A stretch of DNA of 64,000 nt, from NCBI GenBank assembly GCA_963726065.1, contig CAVSAU010000007.1, positions 124,001-188,000 of the forward strand, read 5' to 3'. The notes beneath the pieces are model-generated. The model did no database searches and was not told where the DNA came from. It worked only from the letters and a program-made list of their open reading frames with translations. Positions 38,177 to 48,383 of the stretch are shown here, piece after piece. The number at the start of each line of letters is the position of its first letter. Within the stretch, counting starts at the first letter, position 1. Source of the DNA: Neomesorhizobium sp963726065 (GTDB lineage: Bacteria; Pseudomonadota; Alphaproteobacteria; Rhizobiales; Rhizobiaceae). A program made the position numbers and the translations under genes.

Positions 38177-38416
38177 ATGCGCCCGCAGGTCCGTGCCACC
38201 AACACCAGCCACACAGATGCCACCGCCCTGCGCTCCACAGTCACGCATGGTCCCGGCAACCGCAACCTGCCGGCGCCCGGCCCGTTCAGCGCCAATGCAG
38301 CCGGCGCCCGCGACGGTGCGCTCGGCGGCGCGCTGATGACCGGCCTGCTCGTCATGTATCCGGTGGCGGCGATCGTCGTGCTGGTCAGCCTTGCCTTGCC
38401 AGCCATTGCGGGCTGA
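38177..38416 (+). CDS. Small membrane protein of unknown function
   Basis: 79 residues. A polar, Ala/Gly/Pro-rich N-terminal half is followed by one hydrophobic helix (GGALMTGLLVMYPVAAIVVL, continuing VSLALPAIAG) at the very end. The ATG at 38177 has no strong ribosome site, and the frame extends further upstream, so the start is uncertain. It ends 9 nt from the end of the convergent tag gene. No family is recognised. Confidence 0.4.
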   Translation: MRPQVRATNTSHTDATALRSTVTHGPGNRNLPAPGPFSANAAGARDGALGGALMTGLLVMYPVAAIVVLVSLALPAIAG

Positions 38417-38425
38417 GCCAAATCG

Positions 38426-39063
38426 TTAAACTGGTCGCTTGAATCGCGCCCGATCGGCCTCGACCTCGGCGCGGCAGAAGCAGCCTTCGAAATGGTCGTT
38501 GACCATGCCCATCGCCTGCATGAAGGCGTAGACGGTGGTCGGGCCGACAAAGCTCCATCCGCGCTTCTTCAGTTCCTTTGAAATCAGCGTCGACGTGGGC
38601 GTTGTCGGATTTGCGGCCACCACGGCGCGATCGACCCTCGCCGGACGGTCCTCCGGCTTCGGCTCGAACTTCCAGAACCATGCAGCCAGCGACCCGGCCT
38701 CCTTGACCAGATCCTCGCGCGGGCCGCGTTGTTGATGGTGGAGACGATCTTGCCGCGATGGCGGATGATGCCGGCATCGGCAAGCAGCCGCTCGACATCG
38801 CTTTCGGTGTACTTCGCCACTTTGTGGAAATCGAAGCCATCAAAGGCGGCGCGGAAATTCTCGCGCTTTTTCAGGATGGTGAACCAGGACAGGCCGGACT
38901 GGAAACCTTCAAGGCAGATCTTTTCGAACAGGCGGCGGTCGTCGGCGACGGGTCGACCCCATTCCTTGTCGTGATAGCGCCGGTAAAGCGCGTCGCTGCC
39001 ATGCCATGAGCAGCGGAGCTTTCCGTCTTCGCCTGCGATCAGGCCGGCGTTTTCGTCGTTCAT
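38426..39063 (-). CDS. tag: DNA-3-methyladenine glycosylase I (frameshifted consensus)
   Basis: About 212 residues after correction. The Tag signature is clear: RCSWHGSDALYRRYHDKEWG, then FEKICLEGFQSGLSWFTIL. It excises 3-methyladenine from alkylated DNA. The frame breaks near 38726, where GCN before GAG-GAT-CTG lacks its third base. Beyond that the reading resumes to FVGPTTVYAFMQAMGMVNDH and ends RARFKRPV at 38426. The His and Cys zinc ligands of Tag enzymes appear retained (C near residue 18, C at VNDHFEGCFC). Confidence 0.85.
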
Positions 39064-39261
39064 GTCTTGGTATTTTCGATCATTAACGGTTGCGCCACCC
39101 GATTTACGAGGCCTTTACCAGTTTCCTGAACCGGGCGGTAACCACACCGAAAGGTTTACCGGAAAGCCGGCATTTTAAGCACCACGATTCACTTTTCAGT
39201 TGCCACGCGCGGGCAACCATTCCGCGAGAATCCGGGTGACGATAAAGCAGAGAGTGCGTTC

Positions 39262-40086
39262 ATGAAAGCCAAGATTTTTGTTCTGGGTGCGGCGGCCATA
39301 CTGGTGCTTGCGGCGGCCCCCGCTGGCGCCCAGGATCGCTATGGCCAGAGGCCGCCGGTCATGGTCAGCCCCGATCTTTCGGCCCCCTGGGTGATGCAAC
39401 TCGGCGGCAACAAAGCGCTGCGCCAGCGTCAGCCTCAGGTGCAGCATCGTCAGCCACAGCCGCAAGTGCGCCATCATCGGCGGCAGGTGCCGTACGGCAG
39501 CCCGGCCAGGTGAGGGTCACGGCGCAGCCGACGCTCAACCAGGTGCGGCGCACCTACCAGCGACCGCCCTCGCCCTTCCAGACCGCCGGCGTCCCGGCGC
39601 CTGCAAAGCGCGAGGTGCAACCGCAGATCGACCCGATGTACCTGCCGCAGGACGTCGCGTACGACGGCAAGGAGAAAGCCGGCACCATCATCATCGATAC
39701 AACGCAGAACTTCCTCTATCTGGTGAAAGCCGACGGCACAGGCGCGTCGCTATGGCGTCGGCACCGGCAAGCCGGGCTTCGAATGGGCCGGCACCCACAA
39801 GATCACCCAGAAGCGGGAATGGCCGGACTGGCGGCCGCCGGCCGAGATGATCGCGCGCGAGCGCGCCAAGGGCCGCGTCTTGCCTGTACACATGGAAGGT
39901 GGCCCGGCCAATCCGCTCGGCGCCCGCGCCCTCTATCTCGGCTCGACGCTTTACCGCATCCACGGCACCAACCAGCCATGGACGATCGGTGGCGCGGTGT
40001 CGTCGGGCTGCATCCGCATGCGCAACGAGGATGTCGTCGACCTCTACGAACAGGTCGGCATCGGCACAAAGGTCGTGGTGATGTGA
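39262..40086 (+). CDS. L,D-transpeptidase (YkuD domain), exported (frameshifted consensus)
   Basis: About 275 residues corrected. A signal peptide comes first (MKAKIFVLGAAAILVLAAAP, cleavage after AGAQ). A Gln/His-rich linker precedes the YkuD domain from about residue 130 (TIIIDTTQNFLYLV). The catalytic motif is HGTNQPWTIGGAVSSGCIRM, containing the SxGCIRM Cys. The frame breaks after 39503 (Pro codon lacks its wobble base) and at 39749/39750 (tcGC-tat). It cross-links peptidoglycan or attaches proteins to it in the periplasm; rhizobia have many copies. Confidence 0.85.
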
Positions 40087-40306
40087 TTTTCTTCGCGCGA
40101 CCCCTTCCCCGGGGAGCGCGCAACAGTTCGGGGGACGGGCCTGAACGGAGGGAAAGTTCAGGCAAGGCGGCACAACAAAAGCAGATACCGCTTCAACGTC
40201 GCGGCAGGGGCAGCACGGTTCGCAAACGTGCTGCCCTTGTTCGTTTGCGTCTGTTATGCAAGATAGAGCCATTTCTTGTTGTGAAACATTGTTTCCGAAG
40301 AGGAAT

Positions 40307-41244
40307 ATGCCTATGCCTGCGCTGGCAGACACCCGTTATCTCAAGGGCGGCCCGGTCGCCGCCCGCATCATCGCCGAAGTGCGTACCGCTGCCGAGGAAG
40401 CAGCGGCGGACGGTTTCACGCCGCGGCTGGTGTCGATTACCGTCGGCGATGTCGATGCGGTCGACGTCTACGTGCGCAACCAGCGCGCCAAGGCGCAACA
40501 GGCGGCTATCGATTTCGACGAACGCCGTTTTCCGGCCGATGTCACGGCGGGCGAACTGGAGGCGGCGATCGCACGGCATGAACGCCGACCCGCGCGTCAC
40601 CGGCATCATCATCCAGCGGCCGGTGCCGGCGCACATCCCGATCAAGGCGTTGCAGAGCGCCATCCATCCGCTGAAGGATGTCGAGGGCATGCACCCGGCC
40701 TCGATCGGCAACATCGTCTACAACCAGCTCGACCTGGCGCCCTGCACGGCCGCGGCCTCGGTTGAACTGCTGAAGGAAACCGGGCTCGACCTGAAGGGCC
40801 TGGAGGTGGTCGTCGTCGGCCATTCCGAAATCGTCGGCAAGCCGATCGCCTTTCTTCTGATGAGCGAGGGCGCCACGGTGACCGTCTGCCATCATATGAC
40901 ACGCTCTGTCGCGGCTCACGCCAGGCGGGCCGACGCGCTGTTCGTCGCGGTGGGCAAACCAAGGCTGATCAAGGCCGACATGGTAAAGCCCGGAGCGGCG
41001 GTAATCGACATCGGCATCAACGCGCGAGACCGCGCCGGACGGCTCGACCCGCATCGTCGGCGACGTCGATACCGACAGCGTCAAGGACGTGGCTTCGTGG
41101 ATCACGCCAGTGCCGGGCGGCGTCGGACCGGTGACGGTGGCGATCCTGCTGCGCAACACGATGGTCGCGCTGAACAGGCAACGCGAACTCTACCGACGGA
41201 CATATGGCGCGACGGACGCCGGCGGAAGGCTGGCGGCTGAGTAG
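40307..41244 (+). CDS. folD: Methylenetetrahydrofolate dehydrogenase/cyclohydrolase FolD (frameshifted consensus)
   Basis: About 310 residues corrected. It contains VSITVGDVDAVDVYVRNQRAK (substrate Lys region), TGIIIQRPVP, and the NADP-binding VVVVGHSEIVGKPIAFLLM, and ends GGVGPVTVAILLRNTM plus tail. It interconverts methylene- and formyl-tetrahydrofolate for purine and methionine synthesis. Breaks are at 40576/40577 (cgGC-atg, Arg) and 41039/41040 (gaAC style, ggAC-ggc, Gly). Two ATGs (40307, 40313) lie behind AGAGG. Its stop abuts that of the convergent glcF. Confidence 0.9.
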
Positions 41245-42583
41245 CTACTCCGCCGCCACAACCAACCTGCCTTGCGCAATGCCCTTCGGCTTCGGGCCGC
41301 CATAGGCCCAGTCGAGCAGTTCGACCGTGTGCACGATCGGCATGCCTGCGCGATCGGCGATCTGGGTGATGCAGCCGATATTGCCGGTGGCGACGACATC
41401 GGCGCCGGTGGCCTCGATGTTCTTCACCTTGCGGTCGCGCAGCTTCGCCGAAATCTCCGGCTGCATGATGTTGTAGGTGCCGGCCGAACCGCAGCACAGA
41501 TGCCCTTCGCGCGGCTCACGCACGGTGAAGCCTGCTTTCGCCAGCAACTCCTTCGGCAGGCGTCCTGATCTTCTGGCCGTGCTGCATGGAGCAGGCCGAG
41601 TGATAGGCGACCGTCAGGCCGGGTTTTTCGGACGGTTCGGGCAGGTCGAGCGATCGCCAGGATATTCGGTGACGTCCTTGCCAGCGCCGACGACCTGCGC
41701 GGCCTTTTCGGCATAGGCCGGATCAAGGCGCAGCATGAAGCCGTAATCCTTGATCGTGGTGCCGCAGCCGGAGGCGGTGATGACTATGGCGTCGAGGCCG
41801 CCATTCTTCGATCTCACGCATCCACGCATCGACATTGCGGCGGGCAGCTTCGAGCGCTGCCTCCTCGCGGCCCATGTGATGCACCAGCGCGCCGCAGCAA
41901 ACCTCGCCTCGCGGCACGACCACCTCGACGCCGAGCCGTGTCAGCAGCCGGATCGTCGCCTCGTTGATGCCGGGCTCCAGCACCGGCTGCGCGCAGCCGG
42001 TGAGGATGGCGATGCGTTTTTCGCGCCGAGCTCCCGCCGCCGGATGAACCGCCGGCAATGCCATCGGCGATGGCGGCAGCACCGAGGCCGGCGCCAGTGC
42101 GAGCATCGCCGCCATGCGGCTGCAGCGGCTGGACCGCGTCGAACAGCCCGGCGAACGGGCGGCCAAGCCTCGCCAGTTTCAGCGCCGTCCGGAAGCGTTT
42201 GGGATAAGGCAGCACGAAGGCAAGCAGTGCGCGGATGAGCGCGATTGGGCAGCGGCCGCCTGTAGGTCTTTTCGATATGGGCGCGGGCATGGTCGACCAG
42301 GTGCATGTAGTTGACGCCGGAAGGGCACGTGGTCATGCAGGCGAGGCAGGACAGGCAGCGATCGATATGGGTGACGATCTGCTCGTCGGCCGCCCGGCCG
42401 TTCTCAAGCATGTCCTTGATCAGGTAGATGCGCCCGCGCGGCGAATCCAGCTCGTTGCCGAGCGTCACATAGGTCGGGCAGGTCGCGGTGCAGAAGCCGC
42501 AATGCACGCAGTTGCGCAGGATCTTTTCCGATTCCGCGACATGCGGGTCGAGCAAGCTGGGCGGGGGTGAAGTTGGTTTGCAT
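41245..42583 (-). CDS. glcF: Glycolate oxidase iron-sulfur subunit GlcF (frameshifted consensus)
   Basis: About 440 residues corrected, starting MQTNFTPAQLA. It has two 4Fe-4S motifs in the first 100 residues (CVHCGFCTATCPTY and CLSCLACMTTCPSGV). Two CCG domains follow (GEVCCGALVHHMG; EGHLCCGSAGTYNIM). It passes electrons from GlcD/GlcE to the respiratory chain at the inner membrane. Several breaks occur, including gcTC-gac at 42550/42551 (Ala) and cgCG-ctc at 42240/42241 (Arg). It is last in the glcD-glcE-glcF operon, 12 nt after glcE. Confidence 0.88.
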
Positions 42584-42594
42584 AATTTGTGCCC

Positions 42595-43831
42595 CTACGC
42601 CGAAATGCCCATCGCAGCGACCGGCCCGGCGGTCATTCGCCCGGGATTTAAAATACCGTTCGGATCGAACTCGCTTTTCAGCCGTTGCGAAAGTGCGGCA
42701 AGTGCCGGTGGCTGCGGCTCGAACACCGGCGTGGAGGCCCGCCACTGCAAGCCGGCGCGAACCAGCGTCGCATGGCCGCCACCAAACTTCCTGACCAGGC
42801 CCGCGCACCGCATCAGTCTCCGGATCGCTCTCCATGCGCAGCCAGATCAGGCCGCCCTGCCAGTCGTAGAAGGCGTCGGCGCCGGCTTCCATGCGCAGCG
42901 CCGCAACCATCCTGTGCCCGTCCGAAGGCGCCATCGAGACGCGCCAAACCGGCCGCTCGCTGCCGTCGGCGAAAGGCACGCAGTCACGTATCTCACGCCA
43001 GAGCCTGCGCGACTGGCCGGTCTCCAACTGGTCGAGGGAGGGCGCCGCCTTGAGCAGGTCTTCCAGTTTCGCCAACCGGTAAGCGACCGAAGGCCCGAAC
43101 CCTTCGAGACGCAGCAAGGTCGCCGGGCTGCCAGCCAGCGCGCCATCCAGAACCCGGCCGACAACGTGTTCCGGCAGGTGTGCCGCACTTGCCACCTCGG
43201 CGGTGGAGCCAAGCGCCAGCGCCATGGCGGAGATCGCCTCGTCTTCCATCAAGCCGCGGATGGCGAGGGTGATTTCGGTTTCGGCCGCGGGCAGCACCTT
43301 GAAGGTGACCGTGGTGAGCGCCGCCAGCGTCCCCCAGGAACCGGCCATCGCCTTGGAGAGGTCGTAGCCGGTGACATTCTTCACCACGCGACCGCCGGAT
43401 TTGAACGCCTCGCCGCGCCCGGACACCGCCTCGATACCCAGTATGTGGTCGCGAGCCGCCCCCGCCTTCAGCCGGCGCGGACCGGAAAGGTTGGCCGCCA
43501 GCACGCCGCCAATGGTGCCACGTCCGGCGGAGCCACCCATCAGCGGACCATAGTCCATCGGTTCGAAGGCGAGCTGTTGCCTGTTTTCGTCAAGCAGCTT
43601 CTCGATGCCGGCCAGCGGCGTGCCGGCCTTCGCCGACAGCACAAGCTCCTCCGGCTCGTAGAGCGTGACGCCGGAGAGGCTAGAGAGGTCGAGCGTGTGC
43701 GCCGCCTGCCCCGGCTGGCCAATGCCGCGCTTGGAGCCATGACCAAGAATTTCCAGCGGCTCCTCCTCGGCCAGCGCCCACTGTACTGCGGCCAGCACTT
43801 CGTCGGCGGAGGTGGGGGTGAGGGTGGTCAT
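42595..43831 (-). CDS. glcE: Glycolate oxidase FAD-binding subunit GlcE (frameshifted consensus)
   Basis: About 410 residues corrected. It has an N-terminal FAD-binding type 4 domain (LEILGHGSKRGIGQPG; MGGSAGRGTIGGVLAANLSG) and ends SEFDPNGILNPGRM, the usual C-terminus of the family. One break lies near 42805-42815 in a GGGCC context. GlcE assembles with GlcD and GlcF to oxidise glycolate to glyoxylate. Its start overlaps the upstream ASCH-like gene by 4 nt. Confidence 0.88.
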
Positions 43832-44445
43832 GGACGGAACGGTATCGCGGGGAAGCCACGCTCTACGTTGCCCTCTCTCACCCTCCTCAACACCACCTCG
43901 CCCCTCGGTGACAGCCGGTACCCTACCTCCAGACTTTCGGTCAGGCCGAGCTCCTTCAGCTTGCGGACATCCTGCTTGAACCTGAGCTTCTCGACGCCCA
44001 GTGAGGCAGCGAGCTTCGCCGCCAGGACCGCGGGCCGCTCCTCAATCGCCTTCAGTATGGCCGGAAAATAGCCCGGCGCGGATTTCTCCCAGCGCGCGAA
44101 GCGCGCCTGGATATCGCTCCATTCAGCCTCCGAGAGTTCCACCATCTCACGTTTAGTGACGCGCTCGTCGGCTTCGATGCCGTCAAGGCCGATGCGGTAG
44201 ACCGGATCGCCATTTTCCGGCCCCAGCATCTTTTGCAAGGCGGCAAGGGTTGCGAAGCCGGAAGCCCGCGCATGCTTTTCCGTCAGCGCTGCGGCGTCTG
44301 CCGTCTCGATGGCGCCGATGCGAACGACGCCTGCAGCGGTGCGGAGACGACCGCCGGGCTTCACCGTCGGCCGTTTCCAGCGCCGGAAGGCAAGAGTGAT
44401 GTCGCCGCGCAAAATGCCGTCGAGTGTGGCCTGTTTGAAGAGCAT
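43828..44445 (-). CDS. ASCH/PUA-like domain protein embedded in the glc operon
   Basis: 205 residues from ATG 44445 behind GAGAGGA. The N-terminal 45 residues (MLFKQATLDGILRGDITLAF, RWKRPTVKPGGRLRTAAGVV) resemble an ASCH domain, a PUA-related fold proposed to bind RNA. The C-terminal half looks like a winged helix (FKQDVRKLKELGLTESLEVGYRLSPRG). The 4-nt overlap with glcE and 5-nt gap from glcD place it firmly in the operon. Its role in glycolate oxidation is unknown; a regulatory role is inference. Confidence 0.65.
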   Translation of the reverse strand: MLFKQATLDGILRGDITLAFRRWKRPTVKPGGRLRTAAGVVRIGAIETADAAALTEKHARASGFATLAALQKMLGPENGDPVYRIGLDGIEADERVTKREMVELSEAEWSDIQARFARWEKSAPGYFPAILKAIEERPAVLAAKLAASLGVEKLRFKQDVRKLKELGLTESLEVGYRLSPRGEVVLRRVREGNVERGFPAIPFRP

Positions 44446-44450
44446 TCCTC

Positions 44451-45947
44451 TCAAAACCTCGGAATGTCGGGAAACGGCATTTTGCCGTTGTGAATGTGCA
44501 TGCGGCCGAGTTCCGCGCAGCGCCGAAGCTGTGGAAACACCTTTCCAGGGTTGAGCAGATGGTTCGGATCGAATGCGCACTTCACCCGCATCTGCTGGTC
44601 GAGATCGATCTCGTTGAACATTTCGGGCATCAGGTCGCGCTTCTCGACGCCGACGCCATGTTCGCCGGTCAGCACGCCGCCAACCTTGACGCAGAGCCGC
44701 AGGATGTCGGAGCCGAATTCCTCGGCCTTTTCCAGTTCACCCGGCACATTTGCATCGTACAGGATCAGCGGATGCAGATTGCCGTCGCCGGCGTGGAAGA
44801 CGTTGGCGACACGCAATCCGTATTTTTCCGAGAGCTCGCGCATGCCGGCGAGCACTTTCGGCAATTGCTGGCGCGGAATGGTGCCGTCCATGCAGTAGTA
44901 GTCAGGCGAAATGCGGCCGACAGCCGGAAATGCCGCCTTGCGGCCCGCCCAGAAAACCAGCCGTTCCTGCTCGGACTGCGATACGCGGCAGACAGTCGAT
45001 CCGTTCTTCAGCGCGATCGCCTCGACGGCGCCGATCAGGTGGTCGACCTCGTCGCCGCAACCGTCCAGTTCGACGATAAGCAGCGCCTCGCAATCCAGGG
45101 GATAACCGGCATGGACAAAATCCTCCGCCGCATGGATTGCCGGCCTGTCCATCATCTCCATGCCGCCCGGAATGATGCCGGCGCCAATGATGTCGGCGAC
45201 ACACTGGCCAGCCTCCTCGCTCGACGGGAAGCCGATCAGCAGCGCACGCGCCGTCTCCGGCTTCTGCAAAATGCGTACCGTCACCTCGGTGACGACGCCG
45301 AGCAGGCCTTCCGAGCCGGTCATGACGCCAAGCAGGTCGTAGCCTTCGCTGTCCAGATGCTTGCCACCGAGGCGCACCACCTCACCGTCCATCAGCACCA
45401 TCTCGATGCCAAGCACATTGTTGGCGGTGAGCCCGTACTTCAGGCAGTGCACGCCACCGGAATTTTCCGCGACGTTGCCGCCGATCGAACAGGCGATCTG
45501 CGAGGATGGATCCGGGGCATAGTAGAAGCCTTCCTGCTCGACAGCTGTGGTGATGCCGAGATTGGTCACGCCCGGCTGCACGACCGCGGCGCGGTTGGCG
45601 AAATCAATGTCGAGGATACGGTTGAAACGGCTCATCACCAGAAGAACCGCGTCCTCCAGCGGCAGCGCGCCACCGGAGAGCGACGTGCCGGAGCCACGCG
45701 GCACAACCTTGATGTTGCGCTCATTGCAATATTTCAGGATGCGCGAAACCTGCTGCACGGTTTCCGGCAGCACCACGACCAGCGGCAGCTGACGGTAAGC
45801 GGTGAGGCCGTCGCTTTCGAAAGCGCGCATCGAATTGACCGCATCGACGACGCCCTCGGCCGGCACGATGATGCGCATGTCGGCAACGATCTCGGCGCGG
45901 CGCGCCAGCGTCGCCGCATCGGCTTTCGGCATCGTTAGTCCCGACAT
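44451..45947 (-). CDS. glcD: Glycolate oxidase subunit GlcD (FAD-linked)
   Basis: 498 residues, intact. The FAD-binding type 4 domain has VVPRGSGTSLSGGALPLEDA and the CSIGGNVAENSGGVHCLKYG segment. The C-terminal oxidase domain has the family motif LTGEHGVGVEKRDLM. It oxidises glycolate (or D-lactate in relatives) to the 2-oxo acid. It is first in the operon glcD-(ASCH-like)-glcE-glcF; a GntR-type operator lies 18 nt before its ATG. Confidence 0.95.
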   Translation of the reverse strand: MSGLTMPKADAATLARRAEIVADMRIIVPAEGVVDAVNSMRAFESDGLTAYRQLPLVVVLPETVQQVSRILKYCNERNIKVVPRGSGTSLSGGALPLEDAVLLVMSRFNRILDIDFANRAAVVQPGVTNLGITTAVEQEGFYYAPDPSSQIACSIGGNVAENSGGVHCLKYGLTANNVLGIEMVLMDGEVVRLGGKHLDSEGYDLLGVMTGSEGLLGVVTEVTVRILQKPETARALLIGFPSSEEAGQCVADIIGAGIIPGGMEMMDRPAIHAAEDFVHAGYPLDCEALLIVELDGCGDEVDHLIGAVEAIALKNGSTVCRVSQSEQERLVFWAGRKAAFPAVGRISPDYYCMDGTIPRQQLPKVLAGMRELSEKYGLRVANVFHAGDGNLHPLILYDANVPGELEKAEEFGSDILRLCVKVGGVLTGEHGVGVEKRDLMPEMFNEIDLDQQMRVKCAFDPNHLLNPGKVFPQLRRCAELGRMHIHNGKMPFPDIPRF

Positions 45948-45964
45948 CGCGCCTATCTCCGCGC

Positions 45965-45985
45965 CTGGTAAAATTCATTTACCAG
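45965..45985. promoter_or_regulatory. GntR-type operator upstream of glcD
   Basis: CTGGTAAA-ATTCA-TTTACCAG is a perfect 8-bp inverted repeat with a 5-bp centre. The core TGG-N13-CCA (45966-45984) has the same length and arm content as the site before the gntR-lldE-lldD operon, and fits FadR/LldR-type GntR operators (TGGT...ACCA). Confidence 0.7.
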
Positions 45986-46024
45986 TTGGGTAATTTGGCG
46001 CAAGCGAAACCTTAGGACAAGCCT

Positions 46025-47342
46025 CTATTTGCCGGCTTCGTCGCGATGCGAACGGCGGATGCGACGGACAAGCCACCAGACCGCCAGCACCGCAAAGGGC
46101 ACGGAAATGGCGGTGACGATCTCCGGTTTGACCGGCTCGCCGAACATCGCCGAGCCCTTGGCGAGGTAACCGATCAGCCCCACCACGTAATAGGATACGG
46201 CGGCGACCGACAGGCCTTCCACCGTCTGCTGCAGGCGCAGCTGCAGGCGGGCTCGGTTGTTCATGGAGGCCAGCACGTCGCGGTTCTGCCGCTCCACATC
46301 GACATCCACCCAGGTGCGCAGCAAGGTGGCGGCGCGGGCCAGCTTTTCCGACAGGCTGTCCTGCCGCGCCTCGATCGAACGGCAGGTGCGCATCGCCGGC
46401 GCGACGCGGCGCTGCAGGAACGCGCTCCAGGTGTCGTAGCCAGGAACCGCGATCTCGCCCAGCGCCTCCAGCCGCTCCTCGACAATGCCGTGATAGGCGC
46501 GGCTGGCGCCAAACCGGTAAAGGCTGGCCGCCGCATCCGCCTCGAGTTCGGCGGCCAGGTCAGTGAGTTCGGCCAGAAGCTCCTGGCTGTCGCGATGGTC
46601 GCTGGCGCGCATTTCGCCGGTGAGTGCAGCCAGCCTGTCTTCGATGCGGCGCATGCGCGGCGAAAGCGACTGCGCCAGCGGCAAGCCCAGCATGGCCAGC
46701 GTGCGATAGGTCTCGATCTCGATCAGCCGCTGCGACAGCGCACCGGTCCGGGCCGGCGACAAGCCGCCGTCGAGGATCAGAATGCGGGTCAGGCCGTCGC
46801 CGTCCTGGCGGAAATCAGTCACTGCGGCGGCCTTGCCGTTCTCCACCAGCGAATAGCAGAGGCTGGCCGCATCGAACCCGGCAATCAGCCGCTCGTTCTG
46901 GGGCGTCCATTTGCGGATATCCAGCTTGACGCCAGATATCACCTTGCCGGGCGGGCTGAAGCCATTGCCGAACGGCGAGTCGTCAAGCGGCCGGCCGGTG
47001 CGCGCGTCGGCCGGGCAATCCCAGAGATAGGTCGAGAATTCCGTGTGGCGTTCCCACGACAGCGAACCCTTGCCCCACTTCATCGCGTGGTGGCGGGCGT
47101 GGCGGTCGGGCGCCGCGATGCCCAGCCGCCGCGACAGGTCGGCGAGCACTGCCTGATCAAGCGTCGAACCGCTTTCGGTCATGAAGGAGAGTTGCAGCAA
47201 CAGCCGCGGCGCTTCGATCAGCGGCGACGGCCGTGCATGAACCTCGCCGATCGCCGCCGGCAATGCCTCGTGCGACGGGCATGCCGAGCACCGTGCCGGC
47301 AAGCCACTGGCCTGGCTCTGGCTTCACCGCCTCGTCGTTCAT
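46025..47342 (-). CDS. DUF3422 family membrane protein (frameshifted consensus)
   Basis: About 438 residues corrected, from ATG 47342 (MNDEAVKPEPGQWLAGTVLG) behind GGAG. One break at 47270/47271 (gcAC-gag, Ala) joins GMPVA to EALPAAIGEVHARP. It contains the family segments ISGVKLDIRKWTPQNERLIA and a coiled-coil middle. The C-terminus has two membrane helices (VAAVSYYVVGLIGYLA; VTAISVPFAVLAVWWLV) with a GLSVAAVSYY core like CorA-type/DUF3422 proteins. The function is unknown. Confidence 0.82.
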
Positions 47343-47475
47343 CGCATCGCGCTCCGCGCTGTCTTCGGAAATCAATATGCCATTCGAATTGCCGGCGCAT
47401 CGGGCATCTTTGTCGCAGCGCAGCATGATTATTTTTGCATTGCACCATCGCCGGGACAAACTCCCAACCCAGAAT

Positions 47476-47494
47476 TGGATAAATAATTTGACCA
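47476..47494. promoter_or_regulatory. GntR-type operator upstream of gntR-lldE-lldD
   Basis: TGGATAAAT-A-ATTTGACCA is a 19-bp imperfect palindrome (7 of 9 arm positions match). It lies 53 nt before the gntR start and matches the glcD site in length and ends. Confidence 0.6.
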
Positions 47495-47547
47495 GTTGCC
47501 CGACTTGCTCCTAAGCTGAAACAATTCAGTCACCGCCGGAGACCGCA

Positions 47548-48367
47548 TTGGGCGAGATCTTCTCCCGGATAGAACATTCGCGCACCGCCGACGAAGTGGT
47601 GCAGCAGATCGAGAGCCTCATTCTGGAAGGCGTGCTGCGTGTTGGCGACCGGCTGCCGGGCGAGCGCGAACTGGCGCCGCAGCTTGAAGTGTCGCGGCCG
47701 ATCCTGCGCGACGCCCTCAAGGTCTCTGGAAGCACGCGGCTTGTTGGTCTCACGGCATGGGGGCGGCACCTTCGTCGCCGATGTGATCGGCCAGGTTTTC
47801 TCGAAGCCTGTGATGGACCTGATCGCCACCCACAAGAAAGCGGCTGCCGACTACATGGAATATCGGCGCGAGATCGAGGGTATCGCTGCCGACTACGCGG
47901 CGCGGCGGGCAACCGCCGACGACCGCGCCATGTTGGATGAGATCATGCAGCGCATGGAAACGGCGCACCAGGGCGGTAACTTCGCGGACGAAGCGGCCAT
48001 CGACGTCGAATTCCACAGCGCCGTCGGCGAATGTGCTCACAACATCATCCTTTTGCACACGCTGCGCTCCTGTTACCGGTTGCTGTCGGATGGGGTCTTC
48101 CACAACCGGCTGCTGGTCTACAATCTGCCGGGGGCGCGCGAGCGGTTGCTCGAGCAGCACCGGGCGATCCACAAGGCGGTGACGGACGGCGATTCCAGGG
48201 GCGCCCGCGAGGCGGCGATGGCTCATATCGACTTCGTCGCCCAGGCAATGACCGATGCCGAGCGCACCGGAGACTGGCAACGTGTTTCGCGGCTGAGGCT
48301 GCGGCAGCGGCTGGATGCCGCCGGTGGAAAAGCGCCGGACAGCGGAAATGACGAACCAGCAAGATAA
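47548..48367 (+). CDS. GntR (FadR-type) regulator of 2-hydroxy-acid oxidation (frameshifted consensus)
   Basis: About 272 residues corrected. Winged helix: IESLILEGVLRVGDRLPGER, then LEVSRPILRDAL, with wing LLVSRHGGGTFVAD. The FCD ligand domain (about residues 100-235) contains the metal-ligand pattern of FadR/LldR proteins. The single break at 47718/47719 (ctCA-agg, Leu) restores ALRSLEARGLL. The start is TTG 47548 with GGAG upstream. It is co-directional with lldE and lldD, so it is probably an LldR/GlcC-like regulator sensing lactate or glycolate. Confidence 0.85.
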
Positions 48368-48383
48368 CAGCGTGACCAAGCCA

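Noticed and set aside
39510..41240. A 576-codon frame that would fuse an L,D-transpeptidase with FolD
   Set aside because: It crosses the frameshifts of two separate genes; the middle part is non-homologous reading, and each gene resumes its own frame with a start and stop of its own.
44490..45938. A 482-codon open frame antisense to glcD
   Set aside because: It is the complement-strand shadow of an intact, well-recognised flavoprotein gene.
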